Source: Pholiota molesta (lineage: Eukaryota > Basidiomycota > Agaricomycetes > Agaricales > Strophariaceae). From it: a DNA stretch of 61,700 nt. The translations under genes were made by a program, and so were the position numbers. Of this stretch, positions 33,264-43,378 are shown one piece after another; position 1 is the first letter of the stretch; each line of letters starts with the position of its first letter. A model generated the notes under the pieces. That model saw nothing but the letters and a program-made list of their open reading frames with translations. It was not told where the DNA came from and did not search any database. The stretch spans positions 1 to 61,700 of the forward strand of contig JACGCK010000239.1 of the NCBI GenBank assembly GCA_014925825.1, given 5' to 3'.

Positions 33264-36062
33264 TTATAATTTCGATTGAATGGGCACGCCCGTTTGCCTG
33301 TATCCTGTTCCTGGTGCTCGTTTCATGGTCTTCGCCTGTTCACGAAGAATGCGCCGAAGCTGTTCATGGCATTCGTGAACTAATGTAAGAGATAAAATGC
33401 TGCGAAGAATTTGGATCAAACTCACGATTTTGCCGGATGGGTTTTTCGGAATAGCCTCAATGAGCTCCACCCCTCCCTGCAGCCACTTGTAATTGATTTT
33501 GTGATCGGAAACATGCTATAGAAGTTGTTGTCAATGAGGGTCAAACTTGTAAAAAAAAAAAACAGCTAGAGGAAACCCACTTTTTCTATGGTTTGCTTAA
33601 AATCATTTTCGGAGATTTTTCCTTCCTTCATCTGTGATAGCGCATTCGCGCTTGGAACAATAAAGGCCAGAGGTACTTCTCCGCTATATTCATCTGGAAT
33701 TCCCACCACGCATGCATCTCCTACATAGGGATGTGAGAGTAAATGCGCTTCCAGCTCCGCCGGCGCTACTTGGAATCCTCGAACTTTCATAATTTCCTGT
33801 CATGAAGAAAAATGAGCAAGCCATACAAAATATGTTTATCAGCGCTCATGTACTTTTATTCGATCAAGAATGAACACTTCAAGATTTTTGATAACGACTT
33901 CGTCCCCTGTCCGCACCCAGCCATCGACAAAAGTTTCAGCCGTTCTATACACATAAATTAATTCAAACATCCCGAAATAACAAGATGGCGTTTGACGCAC
34001 GCAGTAGGATTCTCATAGTAACCCATCGCCATGGATGGACCCGTCACCACGAGTTCGCCAGGCTCGCCCTCAGCGGCGAGGCTGCCATCTGGCTTGACGA
34101 CTTTGGCTACGACACCAGGGATTAATACACCGGCGCTACCGATTGTGCCCATCTTTCGACCAGGTGGCAAATAGCTGACTGTGGTGGCTGTTTCTGTCAA
34201 TCCTAGGCGCGTTGTTAGTTGGATATCCTGGCACCAACAAAATACGAATCGGGATATACTTACCATAACCTTGTCCAATCGATGCATTTGGAAAGATTTT
34301 AGCCATTTGCAACATCAGATCGCCACCCAGAGGTGCTGCACCAGATGTCAAGAATTTAACGTGACTAAAATCACGTCCTTTGACGGCAGGATGCTGCAGC
34401 GCGAGGTAGGTATAAGATCCAGCACAAAATGTAATGCGAAGTAACTACCTTGCACAAATGGACACACATAGGAGGAACTAGGCTGTTTACGAGTTGTCAA
34501 CACATCGAAGCAAAATAAGAGTAAATTAGGACTAACAATAAGTGGGTAATTCGATACCGAGTAATATTTTCCAAAAATTGCGTGAAATTGAACTTCGGTA
34601 CAACAAGTATAGTGCCCTGAAAACAAGATAGTTAATATAAAGAAATCAAGGCTTTCATCAGGCAGATACGAACACCAGCATATAGGAAAAAGTGCATCTA
34701 TTTCAGCATGTCAGAAAACCAAAAGATTGGCACTGTATATGATGGAGCGTACGATGACAACCAACCCATAGATATCTAGTCAATATGGCAAATGTTATGG
34801 TCACTACTTTGGGCAATAGTTTGATTATCTCTTACGGAAGAAAGGAAGAACTAACAACACGACAGTTAGATACATAAATGCCATGAAATATTTCCACATA
34901 CCTCCCATGGACAGGTCTCCGGGGCCGATAGGTTTGTCGTGCCAATTTGGATCATCTAGTTTATGATGTACAGCTGTTTGTATAACATTCGCAATTACAG
35001 AGTAATGAGAAATTGCAACGGCCTACAATGGGTCAGTTATCGAGTAGCTTCTACAGTTTGAATTGGGCTTACCTTTGGTTTTCCTTGTAATTGATGATGG
35101 ATGATATTATTCAAAACGAAAAGTAAACAAATTTCATAATTACATACCAGTCGTGCCGCTTGAAAAAGAGAGGAAGGCAATAGTCGTCCGAGCTTCGCCT
35201 GGTTGAAACCTAATCGCCTTATAATTCTCGCCTCTACTACTCCCAAGTTCTATCGCATCCTTCAGGTTCGGAATAGAAGGTAAGGATATAGCTTCGTCAA
35301 GAAGAAGCAATGCTTCCTCCGGAAGCCCACATTCACCGGCAGCCTTTCTTGCCTGACTGAGGCAGGCTGGGTGAACAATAATGAGTTTGGCTTTGGCTAT
35401 TAGTAACTGATGCTTTAGTTCTTCAGCAGTAAAGCTAGGATTCGCTGGACTTGTGCGAAATATCAGTATTTCTGAAGAAGCCTTTCCAAGCGTTCTCAAG
35501 CACTGACGTCACGATTCCACCCAGAATCTGAACCCCCAAACGGCAGTAGCGTAATCTGCGAAGTTGTGTGAGTCTTCCATAACAATGGCCATCATCAGAG
35601 CCGGTGCCCACCTATATGATTTGGGCTAAAGAGACAAACTAATGTCCGTCTTCAGACGGTGTTGATCATGAATGGCATGTGCTACAGCTGGTACATACCA
35701 ACATCTCCTGGACCTATTTATATCGCGATTCGTCAGAGTTAAGGTTGACTAACGGATCATAGTCACTGTAACAAGAAGCGCACCGATATTCCACTTGATA
35801 CTCAACGCGTTTGCAAGAGCATACGCCCTATTATGGGCCTAGAAAGACGTGACAAAATCTCCAGTAAACACGTATGCGCGGCCACAAACTTGCCACAAAC
35901 CTGTTCATAAGTTACAGCGCGTCCAGTGGCATCGTCAATAAAAAACGGGGTGTTTCGTGGCCTTATGGGTCTTCCGGGCGATTCTGTGCGAAGTATAAAC
36001 TGAGGAATTGACAGGTCGTCAGGAATATGAGGAAGGGGAACTGGAGAGCGGAATTCAGTCAT
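33264..36062 (-). CDS. Peroxisomal acyl-CoA / 4-coumarate-CoA ligase-like enzyme
   Basis: AMP-forming ligases activate carboxylic acids as adenylates and load them on CoA. The start at 36062 gives [17 protein letters not shown]. About a dozen short introns split the gene, but the spliced blocks are complete. They include the P-loop 'SFSSGTTG' (before 35150), 'FFHIYGLVV', '[16 protein letters not shown]', '[17 protein letters not shown]', 'DGWVRTGDE', '[16 protein letters not shown]' and '[10 protein letters not shown]' joined to 'LRRILREQ' across a 66-base in-frame intron. The A10 lysine and all adenylation motifs are present. The last three residues are SKL, a canonical type-1 peroxisomal targeting signal. 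This points to a peroxisomal ligase for aromatic or fatty acids; the substrate is open. Confidence 0.9.
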
Positions 36063-36309
36063 GGGGAATTCAAGAGATGGTAGTACAAGCCCCGCATGAA
36101 TGGCTCCGATTTATATATGAGTTGGTTGAGACCCTAGAATCGCATCAAATGGTATAGTCCCCATAAGGATCCCTAGGGACGGATCTTCTATAGAAAGGGT
36201 GGCACGAGGATAGCTGCGAGAACGATACTGTTTCCAGTGTCCCGTTTAGTAATACGTTGTGGGGTAAACGACGCGGGCCGCCATCAATTCATCATGACCG
36301 CCCCTTGAC

Positions 36310-37413
36310 ATGGACGAGGACACCGCTGAGCTCAGAAATCCATTCCCTTCACCTCCATCGCACTACACCAAGTATACAACACATAATCTCAATCTCCTTG
36401 CCTTGCTAAAGGAGAGGGACCCTGAAAATTCCAACCCTAATCAATACGATGTCCTGAAAGACCAGCATGACGTCCCAGACTGGCCACTAGTTCAACTTGA
36501 AAAACCACGAGTAGACTGGATTCTCGAGGAACCAGATGCGTATTATGACGTCTTTGGAGACAGGTGGTTTGTGCGCTAGAAGATTTATCCTCCCTCAAAG
36601 TTGAGCTCATTGAGTGCCGCTGCGCCAATAGGTCAAGGAAAAGATTCCATCTCTGGCGGAGCTAGGAGGACACCAACTCTATCCAGCAGATCCAACAATA
36701 GGTGCGTCTCAATGTTGCCCAAGCGCTTTCCCCCTTATAACAGTCCCGCTCGCGTTTTATAGACCGCCGACCCGCCCTGCGCTCCGTATTACGCTCCCTT
36801 TTAGTCAGCTATTCGGCGTTGACGGGCTCTCTTCTTTTACCACCTCCTACCACACCCGAGGTGCCTCCAGAATGGCAACGACACGTCGAATGGATTACAG
36901 TCCTGAGTCAAAATTTAATGGCTGCGGCAAACGATTTACGCCCTGTTCAGGTAACGCTATCTTCGCCCCGTCAAATGTGGGATTACTCAAAAGATTGTTA
37001 GGCACGAGGAAATCTTGAATCAATGATGAAAAGACAGCTGGAGCTTAGAAGGGAGGAGACTAAAAGTATACATCAGTGCGTAATGTCGTTCCCTGACTGC
37101 TATCATCGCTAATAAAATATGAAGGAAATGTGACGAACTAAGCACAAAGCTGGCAGAGCTGCGTTCTTCCGTACAAAAGGTGCTCAAAGAGAGCAAGCCT
37201 GTAAGCATCGAATTACCACTACCTTTTTCGCTACTCACGTCATTCGAAATGTGAAGCTTCAAGAAAATCTTGCTTCAACTCACCCAAACGATGTAAGCGT
37301 GACAATCAATAATTTGACAAGTTCTATGACTGATTTTTCTGCTCCAGGCCGACGATAAAACAACGGATAGTGTTACCCATGGTGATGTTTTGAATTGGGC
37401 GGAGCAAGTATAG
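36310..37413 (+). CDS. MED7: Mediator subunit MED7
   Basis: Med7 forms the middle-module hinge with Med21 and Med31 in the Mediator complex of RNA polymerase II. The start at 36310 gives 'MDEDTAELRNPFPSPPSHY', followed by 'NLNLLALLKER' and 'LVQLEKPRVDWILEE'. Introns at 36571-36631 and further on join 'VKEKIPSLAELGGHQLYP', 'RRPALRSVLRSLLVSYSAL', 'HVEWITVLSQNLMAAANDL' (the Med21-binding helix region) and a C-terminal coiled coil ('SMMKRQLELRREETKSI', 'CDELSTKLAELRSSVQKVL'). The stop is 37411-37413 after LNWAEQV. At least six introns of about 50-65 bases. No break seen. Confidence 0.93.
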
Positions 37414-37881
37414 CGTCTGTTAGTTGCAAGATCCTTCAGCTTCATCCTTCAGCTTCATCCTACAGCTTCAGCTGTGTTACTCAGTCGAATTGTTTTCCCT
37501 ATATAATTATTACCATTCTATGTACCAATAATATTCATATAGCATGTTCTTCTCGGTATTCTAAGTATGCTGGCTTTCTTTGTACGGCGCTCGTCGTCCC
37601 ATCGTTGAGGTTTGCCGAATTGGCCCCAATTAACCACTTTAAGCCAAGAGTTGGCACAAATTCTAACATTTTCCGACTATTTTCTTGATATAGGCATTTC
37701 TTGTTTGGAATGCGGCACCAGACCTTCGTCTCAAATTCCACTGCGCGTCGCGTCAATCTCGCGGTCTATCCTGGTCTATCCCATTCACCTGTTATATTTT
37801 GGCTCTTGTACTCTCCCAAATTGTCTGCAAAACGTCTTTTATATCAAACACTACAATTCTATACAAATTTGAAACACCAAC
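37414..37881. other. Intergenic MED7 to BCL7-like gene
   Basis: These 468 bases include a small repeat near 37433-37468 (three imperfect 'cttcagcttcatcc' units) just after the MED7 stop, and the promoter of the next gene. Nothing else seen. Confidence 0.45.
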
Positions 37882-38588
37882 ATGGCCACAAGACGAAGAA
37901 TTGGTGTCAGTGCTGCATCGACGGAGGCTGCTCGACGTCAGCTTATGCAGCCTGTACCTTGTTGGGAGAAAGTTTGGGTTACACCAAGTGTCATAACCTC
38001 CGGCTCTTCGTCTCTCAAAGTATACAAGTGGATCAAAACAGAGAAGACTCAGGTTAGTACTATCATTATACTGCATGTTCATGCTACGTGCAGATATTGA
38101 CAACACCTCCTTAGCAATTTAGCGACGATGAAGACGAGGCAGATGAGCCTCTAGCTCCTCTTCCTGATGAGCCCGAAGTGGTTGACGGGGATGAGGACGA
38201 ACAAGACGAAGCAAGAATCGAAGTTAGCGAAGTACCACAGGTCAAAGACCTTGGAGATATGGACGCAAATCCGGACGAGCCGCCATCTAAAATGCCCTCA
38301 CCAACACCTCAACTAATGATGCTAGGATCCGCTAATGACGACGACAATCAAGGCATTGTGGAAGGCTTAGACGCGTCGCTCAAACCCATGGATGACGTCG
38401 ACGAGAATGACAAGCAAGGGCTCGAAGAAGAACTCGAGTTGGATATCTCGGGATTGGGGCCAGACGGTCTGCAACTAGAGGGCGCACACGATCTCTCACA
38501 ATTAGATGGTCCGGACGGGCTCATTGGAGGGTCATTGATGGACGAGAGCGGAGATCCATTCGCAGGCGCAACCTCGTCGCTTTCGTGA
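37882..38588 (+). CDS. BCL7-like acidic protein (possible SWI/SNF accessory)
   Basis: Two exons (37882-38052 and 38115-38588) encode about 214 residues. The N-terminal 57 residues contain 'WEKVWVTPSVITSGSSSLKV' followed by YKWIKTE. By eye this matches the BCL7 N-terminal signature of animal BCL7 proteins (WEKKWV..TSLRIYKW). BCL7 proteins are small subunits of animal SWI/SNF (BAF) remodelers. The rest is strongly acidic, with Asp/Glu, Pro and Gly and no fold ('QFSDDEDEADEPLAPLPDE'), ending 'GDPFAGATSSLS'. The match is to a short motif, so the assignment is an inference. If it holds, the protein should be nuclear and bind the nucleosome-facing part of a remodeler. It lies between MED7 and a membrane hydrolase, without operon logic. 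Confidence 0.72.
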
Positions 38589-38864
38589 GCCCGGATTTCT
38601 ATGTGTCAAACCTCTGGAGATGGCTTCAGATGGATGTATTGATATATTTCTTTGATTCTGGTACAGAGTGATTGTGTGTGTAATTTGTTTTCTTCAAACA
38701 GCCGCTTCAAACGATATAACCGATCGAGTTGTTGTGCTTCGCTGCAAGCCGTGGATCTGATCTGCATTCAAGAAGTTCATTTCTATTCATTGACCGTCAA
38801 AAAACAATAGCCGGCCCATGATAATGGGGAATGCTTACAGCGACAGCTTTGTCTTCAAGCAGCT

Positions 38865-39012
38865 TTACTTCTTAGGAGCGGGATCTTGCATGCATTCACA
38901 GCTCTCAGTCCCACAGCCTTCCGACTTGGTAATGCATTGTTCAGGCTGCTTCACAGGTCAGATATCGCCAAACCATGACAAAAAATAAAAATCCAATCCG
39001 TTTACTGACCAT
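38865..39012 (-). CDS. Candidate small Cys peptide, metallothionein-like
   Basis: A possible two-exon minus-strand gene. The ATG at 39010-39012 is followed at once by a GTCAGT donor. A 61-base intron (38949-39009, with CTGAC before the acceptor) joins it to an exon ending at 38865. The 28-residue product is MQPEQCITKSEGCGTESCEC then MQDPAPKK. It has four Cys, with GCG and CEC spacing as in small fungal metallothioneins, and is acidic to neutral. The acceptor is AAG, which is weak, and only four Cys is few for a metallothionein. Expression is not known from sequence, so treat it as a hypothesis. Confidence 0.33.
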
Positions 39013-39489
39013 CTTTCACGGGATTTGTTGGTTTAGTGGTTCAAGTGATAGTGTGAAAGAAGCGTTAGAGAACTTGAGTGGGATATTCGCTTGCAATGCT
39101 TATCAGAAGTTCGCGATATCGAAAGACAACGTGATCAGCTTAGAGTCTCGTCGAGTCCTCCAGGCCCAGAAGAGTCAGGATGGTGTGTTACTCGCTTATC
39201 ATCTGACATTGCTAGAAGATCTGATATACGTAAAAAATGCGGCGCAGCCAGCGCAGCACAAACGCAGAGAAGTTTACCTGCGGCCGATGCTCGTAGACTC
39301 CTGTAGAAGGCTGTCATCACCAGAGACTTCGTCGTGGGAATCTAGCAAACAACAACCAAAGTTCGCATGCTCCTCGGGCGCTTAACTTCGACCAGTACTT
39401 ATACGAACCATTTCGCAGTCTTACAGGAAGACTGAGGCATAGTTCTCTGAGTCCTGCATTCGATCTTCGGTCAACGCCATCACATTACG

Positions 39490-41239
39490 ATGAATCTCCA
39501 ACAAATTGCTTTCAGAGACAATCCCAATGTCTTCTTCATCTCTCTCACAGCAGTAGCTGCTCCGTTTGCACTGCGCCCGGACTCAACTTTACTTCCTATG
39601 GTGGCCATCCTATCAATTCTACTGACATATTCGCCCATTCTATTCAGACGTGACACAGATCATCAATGGACCAAGACGATACTTCTTGGAGCGGCACTTG
39701 CTGTCGGAAGCTCGGCCTTCAGATTGGGGGCCTCTCTTGAAGCCCTTTCAACTCCCGGAGGATCCGTTGCGGCATTGTTTGGTATTTCAGCTGGACTTTC
39801 TTCGTTGAGCATCGCGTCAATTTTCGCTGCAACCAGACTCTCCCCTCGTTTCGCCTCTCCGTGGGCGAGAGTGACCCTCTTCCCTGCTATATGGGCCACC
39901 CTTTGGTCCACAGTTTCACACATCAACCCTGTGGGTCATCTAGCCACATGGAGTGTCGCCAATAACGCAGATGTTTATAACTGGATCACCCCGATCCTCG
40001 GACCAGCCGGCAAGGATTGGATGATTGCTGCTTGGGCGGTGTTCATCTCCGAAACCCTCACTCAATGGTTTATGGCGCCGCGAGACGGAGAGTACGCCCC
40101 TTTACTTAGCACCTCTCCAACCCAACCAAATCGATCCAACGAAAAGGCCACGAAATTTTTGGGATTATTCTTGACGATCCTTCTCATTCCATCTGGCATT
40201 GCGCCATCGAACCTACCTCTTCCCGTATCTGACATTGACGCGTATACACCCATATCTGTCGGATGTGTGCTTCCTTCTTTCCAAAGATACCAGAAACATG
40301 TTTTAGGTCTCAAAGATTACATCGACGAGAGCAACAAGATTCGGTCAATGGCGAGAATTATACTCTGGCCGGAAGGTGCTGTTACCTTCGATTCCGCAGA
40401 AGCTAGGGAGCTTGCCTTTGCAGAGATCCGCAAAAAAATAGAAGGGGTATATGTTGGAGTTTCCTTCGAAGAAACTGTGAATGATCCTGCCGATCCGACT
40501 GGAAGAAAACACATCACACGAACGGGAATAGCTGTGGTATCCCAATACTCCAATGACACCCATCATATATATTATAAACGCCATCTGGTTCCAGGTAAGA
40601 AATTCAAAACCTTCTTCAACATTTTATGAAAGCTTACAAGTTTCGGATTCAGGTGGAGAATCTTATCGATTACGCCATGCTACCGAGCAGCCTAGTCTCT
40701 TCGAAGCTCCCCTGCCGAAGCCTGCCAAAGACATTCCACCCTCCAAATGGGACCCTAGTCTCAATCACACTCGACCTCTCCTTTTGACCTCGTCGATCTG
40801 CCTTGACTTTGCCATGCCGTCTCCTTTTGCTGCATTGGAAGCCAGGCCTGCTCTTATCCTCGCGCCCGCACGAACATGGGACCGCACTGTGGGCAATGCG
40901 ATGTGGCTCCAAGCCAAACAGCGAGCCGCTGAATTGAATAGTATGATCTTATGGTGTGATGGGGGTGAGGGAGGTGTGAGCGGTGTAGCAGGCGGTGGCT
41001 TCGACGAAGTAACTCAAGTTGGATCTGGCTCTTTCGTCCGGACGATCGCCATTCCGCACCCATTTAACAGCAAACGAACGGTGTACGCCCGCTTTGGTGA
41101 CATCAGCCTGATTTTATTCTGGATCCTTGTCATCGGAACGCCACGAGAACGGATCGCAGCTGCCATTCAATATGCGCGAGAGAAGAGAAAGAGTATTCGA
41201 GCACCTTCCGTACCGGAAGGAAACCTGCTTGGTGATTGA
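39490..41239 (+). CDS. Lnt-like membrane carbon-nitrogen hydrolase
   Basis: Bacterial Lnt (apolipoprotein N-acyltransferase) moves an acyl chain onto a lipoprotein through a Glu-Lys-Cys triad in a nitrilase-fold domain set on a membrane helix bundle. This 563-residue fungal protein has the same plan. About seven hydrophobic helices fall in residues 1-235 (for example 'ILLGAALAVGSSAFRLG' and 'FLGLFLTILLIPSGI'). A nitrilase domain follows with E295 in 'ILWPEGAV', K363 in 'YYKRHLVP' and C418 in 'SICLDFAMP'. A last hydrophobic helix lies near 'ISLILFWILVIGT'. One intron, 40595-40652. All three triad residues are present. Fungi lack bacterial lipoproteins, so the acyl acceptor must differ (GPI proteins, lipids and other proteins are all unproven options). 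Confidence 0.85.
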
Positions 41240-41453
41240 ACATGAGGCATTCATCATCAATATGCATCAAACCTCATTGAGCTTTGTCTGAATTCTCATT
41301 ATGTATTCTGCTATGAGTCCCCGAGCGCTTTCGAAGTTTATGACTGTCGTTTTTCCCCCTAGTTTTGTGAACCCCGTGTGCAATATAAATCTTCCTTTTG
41401 GCACTGTAAAGAGACTGAATTATTGAGGTACCAGATTGTAATGAGTGCAATAA

Positions 41454-42382
41454 ATGAGCAAGCTCCGATGCTGTACCGGCATTATACTGCTTTCGGAAGG
41501 CCACGATGTGCTGGAGTTTGGGCACGCCTTTGCCTTGCATTTACTGCACCTAGACACTATCAAAAGCTTGCGGCCTCCGGATTTCTCGTCTCTTCGCAAG
41601 TTCAGAGCTTGTCGATTCTGCAAGACGTCTACATCTCACAGCAACCCATCCCAGTCAAAGCTCGGCACCAGCCTTCGTGGCTCTCTGCGCAACTTGACCT
41701 GGAAGACATCGCAAACAAGTGAACTTGGTCGGCGGGTATTCCAGAGGAGGCGCCCGTTCTCGAAGGAACCACTAATCAAAGAGGACTGGTCTGAAGAATT
41801 CCACTTCATCACGCGAGAAGATATCGACCCCAGTTCTCCCCCTGTGCCGTCCCTCCGAGTCCCAGATCATCGTGACATCCCCGCGCCGACATTTGCTGCC
41901 TCCGGTGGCCCTCAGAAGGACCCCCCTGCGATATCCTATAAACTCCTTCCGCCTTTGATCACCTCCGATTCCCAAATAAATCGTGTTTCTATAACCACTT
42001 CGGACAGCGACGTTACCCCTACATTCGCAGAATTTGCTCAAATCACCGCTAGTTTCCCTAAACCACCAGATTATCTGCCGACGCCTTTAGGAGTACGATC
42101 ACCTTGTATTCCTCCTTATAGTACTCCTGTTGAACCCAGTACGTTAACCATTCTTTTACACATGTCCATTAATTTGAAGTCTTCCTAGGTTTTGCGCATC
42201 CGAATCCTTCACGTCCTCTCGGCACACCAAGCTTCGGCCTGAGTCGAGATTTCCCTTCCATCGCGTCACCCATTTCCGAGGCCACTCCTACTAGTATAAA
42301 TTCTCTCAAACGAATCACAACTCGCGCAAAGGACATTCTACGCTTTCCATCACTCCTGTCTTCTTGGAAACACAAAGGCTAA
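41454..42382 (+). CDS. Unrecognised disordered protein
   Basis: I do not recognise this protein. The frame from 41454 to an intron at 42139-42188 (50 bases) joins an exon ending at 42382 and encodes about 292 residues. The part after 41640 looks coding: basic ('RRVFQRRRPFSKEP'), then Pro/Ser-rich with short acidic pieces, ending in a basic 'INSLKRITTRAKDILRF' that could form a helix. The 5' end is uncertain. 41441 opens another frame, and an upstream non-coding exon is possible. It lies close between the Lnt-like gene and the 42442 gene on the same strand. No domain or signal is seen. Confidence 0.55.
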
Positions 42383-42441
42383 CCACTTCAAAGCCGTTAT
42401 ACAAAACACACGTTATCACCATAATTCCCTGCTTCTAAATC

Positions 42442-43094
42442 ATGTATTCCGGCAAGCGTACAGATGTAGTCGATTTTGGTGGAGAAGTGGATTATTCCGA
42501 CGTCAAATGGTTCCAAGATGCCCCTCCACGACCTCCAAGGCATGGTACCGTACGTCACCTTCTTCTCAGATTTTTATCGTTGACTTAATATCAGATAATC
42601 ATAGCCCGCACACGCACACCAACAGCAAGAACAACCACGTCATTCACATGTACCTCCGCCTCCACCACAACAGTACCACCCATCTTCCCGTGTGATCGAT
42701 CAGAATGAAGGTTTCGAATACGCATTATCCGCTGCACCCAATGTCCTATACCAACGGTATAAACAATTCGGACAGGTAAGCCAGATCGCTGACATTTTTG
42801 AAATGACTACTTATCATAGAAAAACAGCTTGGGGTTCTGGGATGGTGCTCAGAATTTAGTGAACTCATTGACAATCTTAAAGAATTGGGAGTCTCTGGAA
42901 ATATGTTTGTCACAACACGAGAACAAGCACTCAAAGCATGCGAGGAAATCTTGAAGCTAAAGATGGAGGATGTGAGGATGCAACTTGTTACCATGTATCT
43001 GTCGTCACAAGTAGCGAGGCTGCGCCGATTCTTGGACGCTGAACATGTGTGGACTGATTATCCCGATCCCTCATTCCCGCTAGAGCCCAAATAA
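42442..43094 (+). CDS. Small protein of unknown function, 181 residues
   Basis: Three exons (42442-42549, 42605-42775, 42828-43094) give a 181-residue protein with clean splice phases. Residues 1-36 start 'MYSGKRTDVVDFGGEVDYSD'. A Gln/His/Pro-rich linker follows ('HAHQQQEQPRHSHVPPPPQQ'). The C-terminal 110 residues look like a small helical domain: 'LYQRYKQFGQLGVLGWCSEF', 'LIDNLKELGVSGNMFVTTRE' and 'QALKACEEILKLKMEDVRMQ'. It ends 'YPDPSFPLEPK'. I do not recognise it. It starts only 60 bases after the upstream gene's stop, so its promoter is very short or overlaps that gene. Confidence 0.75.
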
Positions 43095-43378
43095 TTGTAT
43101 GTTGTACCATCATTTCTCTTCTATTGTGTAGGTTCGCTTGTTACCTTGTACTTAGTAGATTTGGCGAAATACAGCAGGTTTGTGTGCCCAAAACAACATT
43201 GATTCAACCAAAAGAAGTTCGAAAATGTGAGTCCATGATGTACATTACACTACGAGTGGAATAGATATATAGGTATACATAACAACAACCTAGAATTAAA
43301 ATAATGACCAGGGTCTAACGCGACACCTCTGTCTAAGGCAAACTAACTACAAGGATAATAGTAAAGAGGCTGGCGTCC

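Noticed and set aside
38975..39385. 136-residue plus-strand ORF before the Lnt-like gene
   Set aside because: No domain is seen, a competing frame is open over the same bases, and it overlaps the Lnt-like gene's promoter. Not enough support.
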